Origin: Coptis chinensis
Lineage: Eukaryota > Streptophyta > Magnoliopsida > Ranunculales > Ranunculaceae
DNA length: 64,000 bases
Direction: 5' to 3'
NCBI GenBank assembly: GCA_015680905.1
Contig: CM027377.1
Location: 39,456,501-39,520,500 of the forward strand
Positions 24,008-35,705 of this stretch are shown piece after piece (the stretch's first letter is position 1; each line of letters begins with the position of its first letter). The position numbers were made by a program, and so were the translations under genes. The notes under the pieces are model-generated. The model was not told where the DNA came from and did not search any database. It saw nothing but the letters and a program-made list of their open reading frames with translations.

Positions 24008-24292
24008 AAACGACATCACCACATCGACCCATAGAAGCCCTAAACGATATCTTCAAGCCGTTTACATGCACACTCAAACGATGTGACCAAGGGGGCCATG
24101 GAATTCTAGAGAGCCAAGTTTTAAACGGCAGGCTCAGACCGAGTTCGTGTACTCTTAAACGATGTGGTGAAGTCGTTTGCATGCACACTCAAACGATTTG
24201 GTCAAGCCGTTTAAGTGTATACTCAAACGACATTGAGGGATCGTTTGAGTGCACACCCAAACGGCCCGAGGGGTTCGTTTTGGCGAGACCGG
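24008..24292. repeat. 34-bp minisatellite with internal dyad, 8 units
   Basis: Units start at 24,008, 24,042, 24,076, 24,123, 24,157, 24,191, 24,225 and 24,259. All are 34 bp except the third, which is 47 bp. Each begins AAACG(A/G) and most contain (T/C)CGTTT at position 17-22, so the two halves form a short inverted repeat; the remainder is usually .CATGCACACTC-like. Units differ by several substitutions, so the array is not brand new. It lies just upstream of a run of about 20 T. Confidence 0.88.
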
Positions 24293-25449
24293 TTGAATTG
24301 GTTGCTGGGTTTGAGCTTTGATGGCAAACTTGTAATTTTTTTTTTTTTTTTTTTAGAAATTGCCCAGTCCAATTTGATGAGTGCCCGATGGAATCACCAT
24401 AAGAAACTGGTTCTAACCAGTTTTTTCCGGATTTTTTGTTCGGATTTTGGGTGTCGTGCCCAACATAAATTCAGACCCTAAATTACCCAACACAAAATGG
24501 GGTCTGTCAATAACAGGACAGACCCTTTAGTAAATACCAAAAGAAAGCCTGCCAACTTCCTATTGTGCAAGATCAAAAGTAAGAGTGTTATGATCCCTTC
24601 TGAGATTTATTTACGTATCGGGTCTTTTCACTCCTGCACTAATACTTTTTTGTTTTAATTATTTATTTTTTATTTGTTCATCTCTTTAATCCTTAAAAGT
24701 TCGTATATTACTTTCTGCTTATTTGTAAACAGGGTAGAGAACCAGTTCTCATCCTATTTTAGATTCTTATCTTGAATGTGTGACTATCGTCCAGAGAGCA
24801 GCCTTCCGAGACTACGGGCTCTTGGTTAAACAAATTAATTTGAAGGGATGCAGAGTACTATTGGTAGTATTTTGGCCACTCTAAAACATCTTTAATTTGT
24901 CTCAGAAACGTTAGCCTGTTATACAAGTTTAGCCATTCAAAATGCTCGTCTTTGTAACATAACCACAAACAAGTTTTACCGAATATCTTAAAATTAGTAC
25001 CTACTTCTCATCGACTGATCTACCAATGCATAGGTAACTGAAATTATTCTAAATCGGCCAAGCATCACACAACACATAGTCATTACCACAAAGTGAATTA
25101 TATATAGAGTATAATTTTCTGTACATATATGTCTCATCACGATGAATTGTATAATAGATATAGAGTTAAATTTTCTGAACAAATGTCTTCATCTGTAAAG
25201 CCTACAAAAACAAGCCTTCAGTCGGCATTCTATGCAGTCAGGCCATCGGTAGTGCTGTTTGTCATAACCTTGAAGAATCCTGCTGGATTTGCTACTTTGT
25301 TACCTGCATTTTCAGACGTTCCTTCTGGCATCAAGGACAACCTGGCCAACTTGAATTATTAATACCTTGGTTTCCAATATTTCCATGAATATATACTTTG
25401 GGCTCCTTCAACTGCGTTGTTTCACCATGAAAGTGAAGAAGATAATTAG
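24293..25449. other. Region downstream of the ALG12-like gene
   Basis: No supported gene. Poly-T at about 24,336-24,354. Some of the right part (25,100-25,449) is likely the 3' UTR of the minus-strand ALG12-like gene. A 77-codon plus frame at 25,129-25,362 lies across it and shows no family. Confidence 0.45.
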
Positions 25450-25597
25450 TTAAACAACAGCTGCTGTTCCATTAAACACTTCCTGCATAGGATTGATCCT
25501 TACCAATACAATGGGAGGAAGGCCAACTTGAAGACGAGCTCTTGAGAAGCCATGTGAAGCATACAAACACTTGAAACCTTCAATCTCGGAATGCTCG
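25450..25597 (-). CDS. ALG12: ALG12-like terminal exon
   Basis: Encodes EHSEIEGFKCLYASHGFSRA, LQVGLPPIVLV and a short tail ending GTAAVV and TAA. The tail after IVLV is not obviously conserved; a GTAAGG just after the Leu codon leaves room for another splice. Confidence 0.8.
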
Positions 25598-26416
25598 CTG
25601 TTAAAGAGACAAACATATGATTATTTGCAAAAAGAAAGGGAAAATCCAATATCAACATCAAGAAATCCTACATCCCCAGGAATTAAAAGTTGCTTCCTGA
25701 GACAAAAATCAGGTCATACTGAGATGTGAAAACATTTAACTGAGTGAACAAGCCAATATGCCGAGTTCATTTTTGGTTTCCTGCTTGAGTTTTGCATCTG
25801 CCTCCATCCAAATCAGAATATAGCATAATATCATATCTACAATCAGCCCTTAATTCAACTTTTAAGTCCACATTTTTTTTTTGGATGTGTGCACAATGTG
25901 GCTCTAATGAATGTGGCTCTATCCCTCTCCATATATATATGGCTTTGTACATTTTGGGAGTGGCTCTATCCCTATATATATATAGCCTCTACGTCGAATG
26001 ACAGGATATCATTTTCTTCCCAGGGCAATCTTGCACTAGGCAACTTAGGCAACAAACTAAGGCCCCACTTGCACCAAAGGCCCCACTTTTTCATTCTTAT
26101 TTACTAATGGTAAAGATAAGTGTGTTTTTCAAAACTTTTAGACCAAACATGGACTTTTCTTTCTTTTATTTGATCTCTAATATGAGCACTTTTAAAATAG
26201 CAAAAATGAAATTGCCAAAATATCACAACAGAACGTCGGAAAGCCTTCTTACAATATGACCCAAAACTCATCTTCCTTCATCATTTTGCTAATGAAGGTC
26301 TCAGAATATCTTCTTACAATATGACCCAAATTTGGCAGTTAGACGGCCATGTTTCTTTCTTTTGATAGTTCAGGTACAGTATAACTGTATAAGTGCATAA
26401 GAAAATAAAAACTCAC

Positions 26417-26482
26417 TTAAGAAGATACGTAAAATTTCTTAGGCAAAATTCTTGGATGGAAATTCCTTCTTCTTTGGAGTAC
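26417..26482 (-). CDS. ALG12: ALG12-like exon
   Basis: Encodes YSKEEGISIQEFCLRNFTYL plus L. Intact, GTGAG donor. Confidence 0.88.
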   Translation of the reverse strand, partial: VLQRRRNFHPRILPKKFYVSS

Positions 26483-27036
26483 CTGACATGTACCAAAAAT
26501 TTCATGCCAAAAGTATGAAATATTAGAGAAGGTCAAAATGTTGGAAGTACCAGGCAAAACAGCAAGTTACATAACGAGAAACATTGACTATATGTCCATC
26601 TGTAATATGAAGGCCAAAAGAACAGTCATATATTATCCACATTCTTTGGTACTATTAGATGGGCTTAATTACGGAAAAGTACAATGTACTTCAACGGAAA
26701 TTAAAATCACTTTGGTTATTAGTTGCCACTTCATCAAGCTGGCAGTTTCTGATCTCATTACTACCTACGCCATTTCTGCCACCATGACCTCCTCAATGAA
26801 CGACGAAGATGTAAAAAAGTGGAAATTACACCGACTTGTAATTCAAAAAGCAGTACATTTCACAAAACTCAATATGCACTAGTAAACTGATTTTTTTTTC
26901 ATAATTAAAACTTCTTACACAAAGATTAGGTATCCGTTGTATTATACATGTCATTACCAAAAAAAAACAAACGAACAAACAAAGTGGCCCAAGAGTGTGC
27001 AGCTGTTACAACAAGCAAGAGGCATGGTGATAATAC

Positions 27037-27136
27037 CTCCATGGAGCGGTTCTCTCACAAAAACGGGAGATTCCATTCATTGCTGAGTAGGTGTCAATAT
27101 GAACCCACTGATCTACCTTCTTGTTTGTCTCATAGG
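27037..27136 (-). CDS. ALG12: ALG12-like exon
   Basis: Encodes KVDQWVHIDTYSAMNGISRF and CERTAPW; the WVHIDT..AMNGISRF block is diagnostic of ALG12. Intact. Confidence 0.92.
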
Positions 27137-27289
27137 CTGCAACAATGAACAGTTTATCATCTATTCCACAATAAACAGTCTACAAATATAATTACATTTA
27201 TAAATAAAATTAGCAATAGCCAAAATGATGGATTGATTATAACTTCTTATAAATACAAAATGTCTCATATTCCTCCATGTATAGAGTAA

Positions 27290-28090
27290 ACATGATACTC
27301 TTCATTTGCCCAAACATTCTGATGTCAGGCGTGGCTCCTATTACTTCTACAATTGGTTTTCACTATTGTGTCAGTTTTGTTGACACTTTAGCCAATGCAT
27401 GGGGTTGTATTTGATGAGCTACAAAATGAAGTGAGTGCACATTTTGGAACCTTTCATATCATGGTGCATACTCAGTATGGGAAGAAGATAAAAGTATTGT
27501 GTTCTGACAGTGTAGCGGTTCAAATAGTTTTTTATGACGAGCAAGTAATTCAAGACCAAACTTCATGTGTCTCCTCACAGTACGAGAACGGTATTGACGA
27601 AAGAAATAAAATTCATTTTACTAGAAATGGGAAGAGTTCTTTTGATTGGTGTTGTATGTTCCATGATATCTTCGTTCTGAAGTCGTTTTACGCGTATTAT
27701 CTGTTCAATCGGTTTCCATCTAGGGTCTTGGGGTTTCAGGTCTTGGGTTTTCCCCGCCTGCCTCTGAGAGTCTTCGGGTGTTCCTAAGTTGTCTGTATCT
27801 TGGGTTCATAGTGGAATAAACTAGTTCTTAAAAGTGCTAAAATGTGTCTTCCATGTGTATTCAAATACACAGAAGTGCACAAATGCTTTAATCCAGGTAC
27901 TCGTCGTTGAATTTTTACCATAGATGTCTCATTCTTTGGGGAACGACCTCATTTGTAGGTCTTGAACATAGTTGGGTCCAGCAAGAGTGGTTTAATCAAA
28001 CTACAGGTGATGATCCACTAGTCCACTACCACTATTGTTCCCAAGTCTCCAATTATTCTTGAAAAATGTCCGCTAAAACACACGGCTCTT
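27290..28090 (+). mobile_element. Ty1/copia integrase relic in an ALG12-like intron
   Basis: Opposite in orientation to the host gene. The 27,395-27,787 frame keeps copia integrase core phrases: YGKKIKVLCSD (second Asp), FYDEQVIQDQTSCVSSQ, NGIDERNK (Glu), LFNRFPSRVLGF and LPLRVFGC. Frames further right continue with KYTEVHKCFNPG and TIDVSFFGERPHL. The upstream VSFVDT matches the first Asp region. No LTRs were seen. It is a degraded internal fragment, not a functional enzyme. Confidence 0.8.
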
Positions 28091-28156
28091 GTCTAAAATG
28101 TGCAAGGCAAAAGCATAAAACATAAATATATGTTATAGCTTCAAGTTCCAAAGCAC

Positions 28157-28239
28157 CTATCTGATGCAAAACTTTCAGAGCATGGCCACTTGGGTAGTTC
28201 TCATATGACGCCATAAGTGTTATGCCAGAGCACCCTAAA
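28157..28239 (-). CDS. ALG12: ALG12-like exon
   Basis: Encodes LGCSGITLMASYENYPSG and HALKVLHQI. Intact. Confidence 0.9.
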
Positions 28240-28326
28240 CTAAAAATAAGAAAAACATCAATTTAGAGGTACAGGAGGTGTATTATTTGCAACTAAGATT
28301 ACAAGAATAAGCAATCTACGTCAAAC

Positions 28327-28395
28327 CTAATCAGAAGAGATCCAAGCATAATGAGATAAAACCACTTCCAGACTGCCTTCTTTCTATTGTTATAT
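28327..28395 (-). CDS. ALG12: ALG12-like exon
   Basis: Encodes YNNRKKAVWKWFYLIMLGSL plus LI; matches the family's post-SKLPHKE membrane segment. Intact. Confidence 0.85.
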
Positions 28396-29082
28396 CTGAA
28401 AAGAAACAAGATGAGAAATTTTAATATTGATTGAAAGATAAAGTAATTCAGTTGAGAAGAACTAAATAACCGTGCTTAAACTGATGGCAAAATACTGCTA
28501 GAAAACGCACTGTTGGGACATAACAATTAAAAGTGGCATTACCATGATAAGCTTTAACATTATGATTGGACGATTGCGTACTTCTAGCTTTACCTTACCT
28601 TGATAGAAGTATTCATTCAGATGAAGGAGGCTTATGGCATATCATAAACTTACACTGGCAAGCGTATATCAAAGAAACAAACAAAACAAAGCAAACAAAG
28701 ATCAAATCCTAATAATACTAGTCTTGTTGTGCAGTTTGATGTGCATTCCTGTTATTCTCAACTTTGTTTGATAATTTAATTCATTCTTGTACTTTCTCCA
28801 GGAAGTGTCTCTTTTGGAAAGAGAAAAATACCTTGCCTTGAATGGAAGAAACCATATTATCGGAAAATGGCAAACCTAAGCAGCTTCCCTAATTCAATAA
28901 TTTCTACAAAATGGTACTAACATTACAATGTTAGGCGTAAAACACAGTCATGAATCTTTGATCCAGGAAGCCTAATTGGAAACTGTTGTCCTTGTCTTGC
29001 TAACCTAAAGAAGATTGACTCATTAGATCTTGCCCTGAATCTGTAGAAACATAAACATAAGTACAGAGATTATGAAACTTAC

Positions 29083-29151
29083 AATCTGCTAGCTGCAACC
29101 GCTGCTGATAAGTTGAACATGGGAACTGCACCAATTATGAAGCTTAAGCTC
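29083..29151 (-). pseudogene. ALG12: ALG12-like exon, one extra base
   Basis: After GAGCTTAAG an extra base shifts the frame before FIIGAVPMFNLSAAVAASR. The length is 69 where 68 fits the phases. Confidence 0.85.
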
Positions 29152-29232
29152 CTGTGGCATCATATATTCATTGTAACACATATAATTGTATTTTAAATCG
29201 GTAATACTGAAGTTACATCTCATGTACACTAC

Positions 29233-29319
29233 CTTGTGAGGAAGCTTAGAGTAAAGCAAAACAAACAAGAAAACTGGCAAAATGTACCACACGATTCTCC
29301 TATCAAGTAGAATGCCAAG
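29233..29319 (-). CDS. ALG12: ALG12-like exon
   Basis: Encodes LGILLDRRIVWYILPVFLF and VLLYSKLPHK; a membrane span and the conserved SKLPHKE motif. Intact. Confidence 0.9.
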
Positions 29320-29666
29320 CTACAAAAGAAACAAAATATAGCCATGTGACAGTTTCTCTTGCCTAATTTAGCTCAACCTGCAGTATTAAAAGAATCAAAG
29401 TCTTGTATTCAACAATATTTAAAATAATATTCCATGTTTAGAAACCATAGATTTATATTTTACTAACCAATTGAATTGTTCTAAACCATAAGTTTAGCCC
29501 TTTCCTGGAATTTCTAACATTTTCTTCTTTATTTTTCATCAATTCGTTTATGATCTCTCTAGCTGTAAACTTAGTTTGGAAGGTTGTAATCAATCCTAGC
29601 CGTACATGGATCCTTCCTTGTTTGGTGGAACAAAGCTTAGACTTCATATAATTTGTATACACTCAC

Positions 29667-29738
29667 CAAAAAGAGAGGATATGCTGCAAGCAATGAACGA
29701 GGAAGAGCTGAAGTGAAGTACCAATGGAATGCATGTGT
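29667..29738 (-). CDS. ALG12: ALG12-like exon
   Basis: Encodes THAFHWYFTSALPRSLLAAY then PLFL; a highly conserved ALG12 segment. Intact. Confidence 0.9.
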
Positions 29739-30610
29739 CTAAAAAGCCAATGTTAAGTGTATCACAAATATAGACAACTTGATGCAGATAATTTTATCCA
29801 AATAGTTTTGCACGAACAAGAAAAAGAAGTGTTTGCGCATGCGGAAAGCCATAACTTTGATGTCCCTGATACATTGCATTAGCACCCCATCCCCATTTTA
29901 GGAGCCAAAAGAAAATCATAATAAGAAAAAGAAAAAACACGCCTTCCCACTGATGATATCTCCTACTCCCTCCAATCCCATTTCTGAGAACACAGATTGT
30001 TTGAACGGATGGGCTGATGAGGCAGTACTTTACTCACTTCCATAATGGACCACCCCACAATGGATTTAGAGAGGTGATAGATTGAATCTGCGAAAAAAAA
30101 CTCAATTTACACTGACCCTTCACTATTTCTTGATGCTAGATCTCTCCCTCGAATGAACCATATCGTTAAGAGAAACATATACCAGAGTAGAAGAGCTTGC
30201 CCAACCCATGGGTAAACATTTGATAATAGCCTCAATAGACCATACGTCTCTCTTGGTATATCATGTTAATCGGTAAGAGCATAAAGAGAAACATTATGGA
30301 GCTATAAAGATAGTTCTTCAAAATACTGTTACATATTTATGTAATTCCAATGTACCCTGCAGGTTGTGTTGACCATAGTAAACTAAGAAACCGAAAGATT
30401 ATGTTGTAACTGTTCGTTTAGAAATTTCCCGAAAAACTAATCATAGGTTCTTCCCTCCATTGAAAGAAAACAATATTTGCTTCCATCTGACCATTCTAGG
30501 ATTACAAAGGACTATCTTTAGGATAAACAGGATGAAATTATTAAGCACGCCAAAATCAGGTTTCAGGATTCACCTACAATCGCATTTTCTCATACATTAC
30601 AGTGCCATAA

Positions 30611-31128
30611 GGCTAAGTCCAATGGTGCGACAAAACACCAAATATGACGGGAATTGTGATCCAATGGTGTGTCAAAACGCTAACCCGCCAACACTATCGG
30701 TATAACTTTACCCTATCTATACCGCCAGTTTTAACGATATAGTGTACGGTCTACATGCCAATACGAGTGGCGGCCAGAAGAAATCGAAGAAATCTAATCT
30801 ACACGCCATACTGTGTGGCGGCTGGAGTTTTGGTTCGGTGGCAAAAGAGGGAGAGAGAGTTGGGAGAAAGGATAAAATGGGGAGGGGGTTTGAAACAGAA
30901 AAATCTACACGCCATTACCAATGGTGGATACAAAGCCAAAAAAAAAATTCCACCTGCCATTACCAATGGTGGCTAGATGGGCTGACTTTTTTGGATTTTC
31001 CTCTACACGCCTATGCCACTGGCGGGTAAAAAAACAAACAATTGGGTCCAATTACGCTATCCCGCTAACCCTATCCACTGTTGTATTGTGGTTTGGTGTT
31101 TTAGCGCTCCAAACCATTGGACTCAGCC
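30611..31128. mobile_element. PIF/Harbinger-like MITE
   Basis: Terminal inverted repeats GGCTAAGTCCAATGGT and ACCATTGGACTCAGCC (15 of 16 match) are flanked by TAA on both sides (30,608-30,610 and 31,129-31,131), the target duplication of PIF/Harbinger elements. No transposase is present. Inside are about five short imperfect palindromes of the form (T)ACACGCCA...TGGCGG (near 30,752, 30,803, 30,906, 30,952 and 31,003). It sits in an ALG12-like intron. Confidence 0.8.
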
Positions 31129-31608
31129 TAACAGACACTGATTAGAGAGGCATCCCATATGCAATACCATGCCTTAATATTTAATAAGTATTTAAAGAAT
31201 GACTCAAATGGATGTAAATTGGTAACAAACAAGAAATTGGTCATCAAAATGGCAAAAGCATAAACGATCACATAAAGCGTGCAAAAAGAAAAATCATGCC
31301 AATATGCAAACAGATATTACAGATAGAGAACAGATCATACTCTAGGACCAGAAGTTTTAATTATGATCCCTCTTGACACATCAAAGCACAACTTCAGATA
31401 TAAGTGGGAACAGCTTGTAAATGCAACTGATCCCTCTCTCAGTGGCAGGTGTGCTGTACTGTGCCAAAAAGGATTAGAATTGAAACTTCTGCTCCAGGAT
31501 CCAGTGATCAGTGCTCTTAAACTTTCTGGCAGTGCATTCTATGTTTCAAGAACAATAGGTGTTAGTTGACTTCAACCGTAAATATTTCTACACTTTCATA
31601 AAGGATAC

Positions 31609-31711
31609 ACCCCATTCAGAACTCGGTTAAGAACAGAGTTAAACCACAAAACTTCAAATTCGGGCCATGTGACTTTCTTCCACATAACTGTATCAACTAT
31701 TACAGTTAAAC
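31609..31711 (-). pseudogene. ALG12: ALG12-like exon, one base short
   Basis: Encodes LTVIVDTVMWKKVTWPEFE and VLWFNSVLNR, then loses one A of an AA pair (near 31,623), so the expected SSEWG is out of frame. The length is 103 where 104 fits. Confidence 0.85.
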
Positions 31712-31835
31712 CTGAGTATTGAACAGAATGTTGTTAGCAGATATTGCTTGACTAATTGATGTAATAAAACAATGAAATTAAACAAACCTTGAAATAAGCG
31801 ATCAAATATACAAGCAAATAGAATTTGAAACCAAC

Positions 31836-31899
31836 CTATGCACAATAGACCAAAGCTGATGCAGGTTTTAAATGCTTTCCACGGTGAGATCAATTTTTT
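31836..31899 (-). CDS. ALG12: ALG12-like exon
   Basis: Encodes KKLISPWKAFKTCISFGLL plus CI and the first base of Gly. Intact. Confidence 0.8.
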
Positions 31900-32339
31900 C
31901 TGTCATAGAGACACAATATCATAAGAACCTCGTGGTCTAACCATAACCAAAAAACACCTAAGTTGAACAAATTTACTTCACATACCAATGGAAACAGGAA
32001 ACCACAGGAGAAAATTCTGCAATTAGTAAACACGATGAAAACCAGTCATCTCAGACTATTTCAATACCCTAAAAGGTTATAGGAAATGTCGCATGTCAGC
32101 TTCTCTCAAGCATTCTTTTCTCTACAATAACAACTGGATGTCTGGATCCTTGACTATATATTCATAGTTCAGACGGGAGCTATACCTTAGAAAAGCTCCA
32201 GATTAATCAAATATCAAAACTTATCAACTCCTGATCAAAATTAAATATTCACAAGCCAATTGGATTGCAAAAATGTCACATGCATAACCAACGTAGATGT
32301 TACAGTTTAACATGGGATGTAACCCATGCACAGGAATAA

Positions 32340-32640
32340 TTATGAACTGCGACTATATCTTGAAATAATAGAACCAAATAATATAAACATTTCTTGAGTA
32401 TCAAGAGATCCAGGTTCGAGTCTCACCAAATACCAAGATTTTGAACTTCTTATGCTAATTCCTTGACTGAGCAAAAAAAGTATATATATCATCAAAATTA
32501 CCGTTACGCGTAAACATTTTGTATTGGGGTATACTGGTGTGCAAGCTAAAAGGACATATGCCAACACCTGAAATAGGTACAAGGAGCTGGCAAGGTTCTT
32601 TCCCAAGGCCAAGAAAACAGACTCAACGAGCAATTTCTAG
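32340..32640. other. Intron with a tRNA B-box-like motif
   Basis: CAGGTTCGAGTCTCACC at about 32,411-32,427 resembles a Pol III B box, but no A box or SINE tail was found. The rest of the intron 31,900-33,141 shows nothing supported. Confidence 0.25.
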
Positions 32641-33141
32641 ATTGGAGTTAAAGAGTGTAAAGATTTAGTTGATTTTCTGTTTTCTTTCCTTTCTCATGTA
32701 ATACATATGATCTCATCCTAGAAATTTTTCCAGTTGGAACACCTAACAGGTTTTAATTTTACAACGCAAAGAAAAACTAACTGCACAGACTGACAGAGAT
32801 GAGAGAGTATAAATTTACATAAAGTTTTATAATCTTTCATTGAAAATTTTTGAAAGAGTAAATTAATAGCCCTCAGGAATCCACCAACTTCAAATGAGGT
32901 GAGCCTCTCTGCCTTGCCAGGCATGACGGTATGGTCTTTTAAAATTCTCAAAAACACAGTTTTTGGAGTGTAGTCTTGAGTTTCAACAATGAGTACTGCA
33001 TTCTTCATGATTCATTTTTATCCTTTTCCACGCAAAAACTTTGTATTTACATAAAATTTAGACACATGTAACAGCAGATAAAACTTTGCAATTTTGCAAA
33101 TTAAGAACACAAATGAGTTTAATACGAAATCGGAGACTTAC

Positions 33142-33213
33142 CAGCAAAAGTTCAAGGCCAATAGGACCAATAAGTGGCAGCATGTCACATCTGAAGACAA
33201 CTGTAGCAAAAAT
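33142..33213 (-). CDS. ALG12: ALG12-like exon
   Basis: Twenty-four codons in phase 0-0, including IFATVVFRCDM and GPIGLELLL. Intact. Confidence 0.85.
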
Positions 33214-33250
33214 CTGACCTTTGCAAAAAAAAAAAAAAAAAAAAAAAAAG
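33214..33250. repeat. Poly-A run
   Basis: A homopolymer of about 26 A immediately upstream (in gene sense) of an ALG12-like exon acceptor. Confidence 0.8.
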
Positions 33251-33671
33251 GATCAATAACATGCCAAGGGTTCAAATGTGTCTTTATCTATATTGCAAAC
33301 TCTCAAACACTACTAAGGGAACTGAGGCCAATAAAACCAAACAGAAGTCAAAGTCACTGGTCTCCAAATTGATAACTAGAAAATAGGTATGTAAAACAGC
33401 CAATAAAACTCATGCAACGAAATGGCGACCCGCATTTAATTAAAGAATAGAGACAATTTATTTTATTTGCACTATCATATCAATCGCACTTCCTTGAGAT
33501 ATATCTTCCACTAAAGGACACCAGATCCAAAGAAAACCCTGAACATACCATGGATAGTTGGAGTGGCTTCCGCCCCTGGAGCAATCAAACTCACCCAGGA
33601 TTGAAGATAATCCATGTGGTTTTCTGCAATGATCTCTCTCTCTCTCTCTCTCAGGAGCACATTTTCAACCA

Positions 33672-33729
33672 AAGGAATATAAGCTCTTTGACTAAGATAA
33701 AAGGAATATAAGCTCTTTGACTGAGATAA
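33672..33729. repeat. 29-bp tandem duplication
   Basis: AAGGAATATAAGCTCTTTGA repeats at 33,672 and 33,701 with one difference in the following bases. A (TC)n run precedes it at about 33,631-33,652. Confidence 0.85.
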
Positions 33730-34073
33730 TGACCTCCTACAAAATAGGGATATATAATTTAATTGTCTCATATTCTTCTCCAGCCAGAGGACCCCACATG
33801 ATGGAAAATGTATGATAATCTACAATCTGCTTCCCTCAGAGATGAACTCTCTTAACTAAGGAAAGCTCCTGCACCAACCGTTGAACTACCCCCGACCCAC
33901 CCCTGACTGACAGACAGAGTGACACCACATCTCCCGTGAGTACTGACAGTGGATGAGAGTGTGACTCACCGACTCCCCTTAAGACATACAAAGAGGACAA
34001 AAGTCAATTTCTTTGCCCTAATGAAATTATCTATTTTAGGAATCCTGTTCAGAGAAGCACACCGCATATCCTG

Positions 34074-34200
34074 GACAAGCTGTCAAAGGCTCCGCCTGGG
34101 CGGGCGCTTGGCCAGGTTTTCAGCAAGAACGCTTCGCCCGTCACCTGAGTGACCTGACCATCAGCAGTGGCCCAGGCGGTTATTAGGCGGAGGCGTTTTC
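34074..34200. repeat. GC-rich inverted-repeat patch
   Basis: GGCTCCGCCTGGGCGG at the left and CCCAGGCGGTTATTAGGCGG at the right are partly complementary, unlike the AT-rich intron around. Likely the remnant of a small element. Confidence 0.35.
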
Positions 34201-34356
34201 AAAAGCAGCACAAAGCGTTAATTATATATAGATGTGGATGTGGATGGGTGTGGGTGTGGGTGGGTGGGTATTATTTTTTAAGGAAAAAAAAAGAGGGGGG
34301 GGGGGGGTGTTCTAAACGTAGTCCAAGAATTTTAGGAAAGAAAAAATGCCTTTTTT

Positions 34357-34390
34357 CTTATAAGCGGGACGCTCTAACCAACTGAGCTAT
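34357..34390 (-). tRNA. tRNA 5'-half relic (Ile-UAU-like), not functional
   Basis: The minus strand reads TAGCTCAGTTGGTTAGAGCG (D arm with A box), then TCCCGCTTATAAG, an anticodon-arm 5' side with UAU in the loop. The sequence then runs into A-rich DNA with no 3' anticodon strand, T arm or acceptor. It is a fragment, possibly a SINE head or one half of a tRNA gene. Confidence 0.5.
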
Positions 34391-34397
34391 GAGCTAT

Positions 34398-34537
34398 GTG
34401 ATTTACCACTACGTAATTTGTGATTTGCATGACACTCCAACACCTTGTGTTTAAAATATTTATGAATGTGATTTTACCACTACGTAATTTTGTTATTTGC
34501 ATGACACTCCAACACCTTGTGTTTAAAATATTTATGA
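34398..34537. repeat. 70-bp tandem duplication
   Basis: Two copies starting GTGATTT(T)ACCACTACG at 34,398 and 34,468, nearly identical through GACACTCCAACACCTTGTG. Confidence 0.88.
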
Positions 34538-35093
34538 AATACGATTTATTCCAATAAGAAATCATTTTTTTTTTCATTTTTGAGATATAGACATGTAGTA
34601 TATGGTACTGTAAAACACAGGATTATTTTTTTTGGAGTCAAACAGTATGTTGACTAGTCAAAGGAGCCTACCGGTGCCGTTTGGGCAGCCAAGGCAGACT
34701 GAAACTGGTCTACCGCCCCGCCTTCCTTTGACAGCATAAGTTGGACTTCAAAAGGTAGGTGCTAGGAAAGTTCAGAATAGGATTTTGCTTCATTGTGAGA
34801 TCAGAAGAAGTGAACAAAGGACAAAAAAGAAAGACTTATAAAATCTTCCAATCTTGTCAATAGCCCAAATAATACAACTGTTTCTCTGTTCCAAGCTAAG
34901 ACATTATCAGAAGATCTTCCAAGTAACAGAGAAATCTGTTGAGCCCCTGGAGTATTCTTTTGACTATGGGAAACCAACACCATTTTGTAAATAATGTCTT
35001 AGCTTTAACGTAGCTAAAGTAAAAGCAATCAATGTGGATCACGAGTAAGAAAAGACGGTGGAGCCTAGATTATAATGATTTCATCATACATAC

Positions 35094-35151
35094 CAAACAC
35101 TTCAGGGCTTCATAATAGTTTCCTTTCAACCAAAACCATATGCCAAGTTGA
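35094..35151 (-). pseudogene. ALG12: ALG12-like exon, one base short
   Basis: Encodes NLAYG then, after a one-T deletion in a T run (about 35,132-35,135), WLKGNYYEALKCL. The length is 58 where 59 fits the phases. Confidence 0.8.
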
Positions 35152-35705
35152 CTGCATACAAATAGCAGAATATCAGTTAAATATCTACAACAAACAATAT
35201 TTTCAAGATTGTTACCAAGTATTCAAACGCCTCTACTGACAAACTTTCTTAAAACTTCTAACAAGAAGTCAAGCAAAGGACCCTATTTCAACATTCTCAC
35301 TTTCTGAGGTGTTTTTTTCAATTTCGACCAACCTTTTTTGTTGATGTAAAACACCTGATTCATGGTCAAACATGAATTTTTTGCAAAAGAATGATTCCGT
35401 GATGACTTCAACCTCATCTTTAGTATTATGATTGTGGTTATGCTACAACAGGACTACAGGAGGGAAAAGAGGAAAGAATAAGGCAAAAGTGGTCAATTTG
35501 AGCTAGTCCATGAAGTTTGACCATAATAGAGGGAGAACAGTAATTTAAAAGGCTAGTGTGAAAAAAGAACACCAGTAGGGTAACTCAAATTAATCCTGTT
35601 TCTAGTTTTCTACAAAAAATGTGATGTATTTGTATCCAAGACTCCGGGACATAAACAAGTCGCATATGATTCCACTGCCATCATAGCCTTTGAATTGAAG
35701 AAAAC

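Noticed and set aside
24008-24292. Regular 34-bp repeats resembling a CRISPR array
   Set aside because: Repeats are directly tandem with no unique spacers, no cas genes, and the setting is a plant genome.
24365-24400. Possible hammerhead ribozyme core (TTTGATGAG...)
   Set aside because: The second conserved core strand (CGAAAC) and stems are absent.
25129-25362. 77-codon plus ORF just downstream of ALG12
   Set aside because: It lies antisense to the probable 3' UTR of ALG12; no domain recognised.
31363-31569. Open frames on both strands next to exon 31609-31711
   Set aside because: Neither strand gives a recognisable protein, and ALG12 phases join correctly without it.
32718-33008. 96-codon minus frame inside an ALG12-like intron
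   Set aside because: It lies between two phase-compatible ALG12 exons and has no recognised homology; a decayed element fragment is possible but unsupported.
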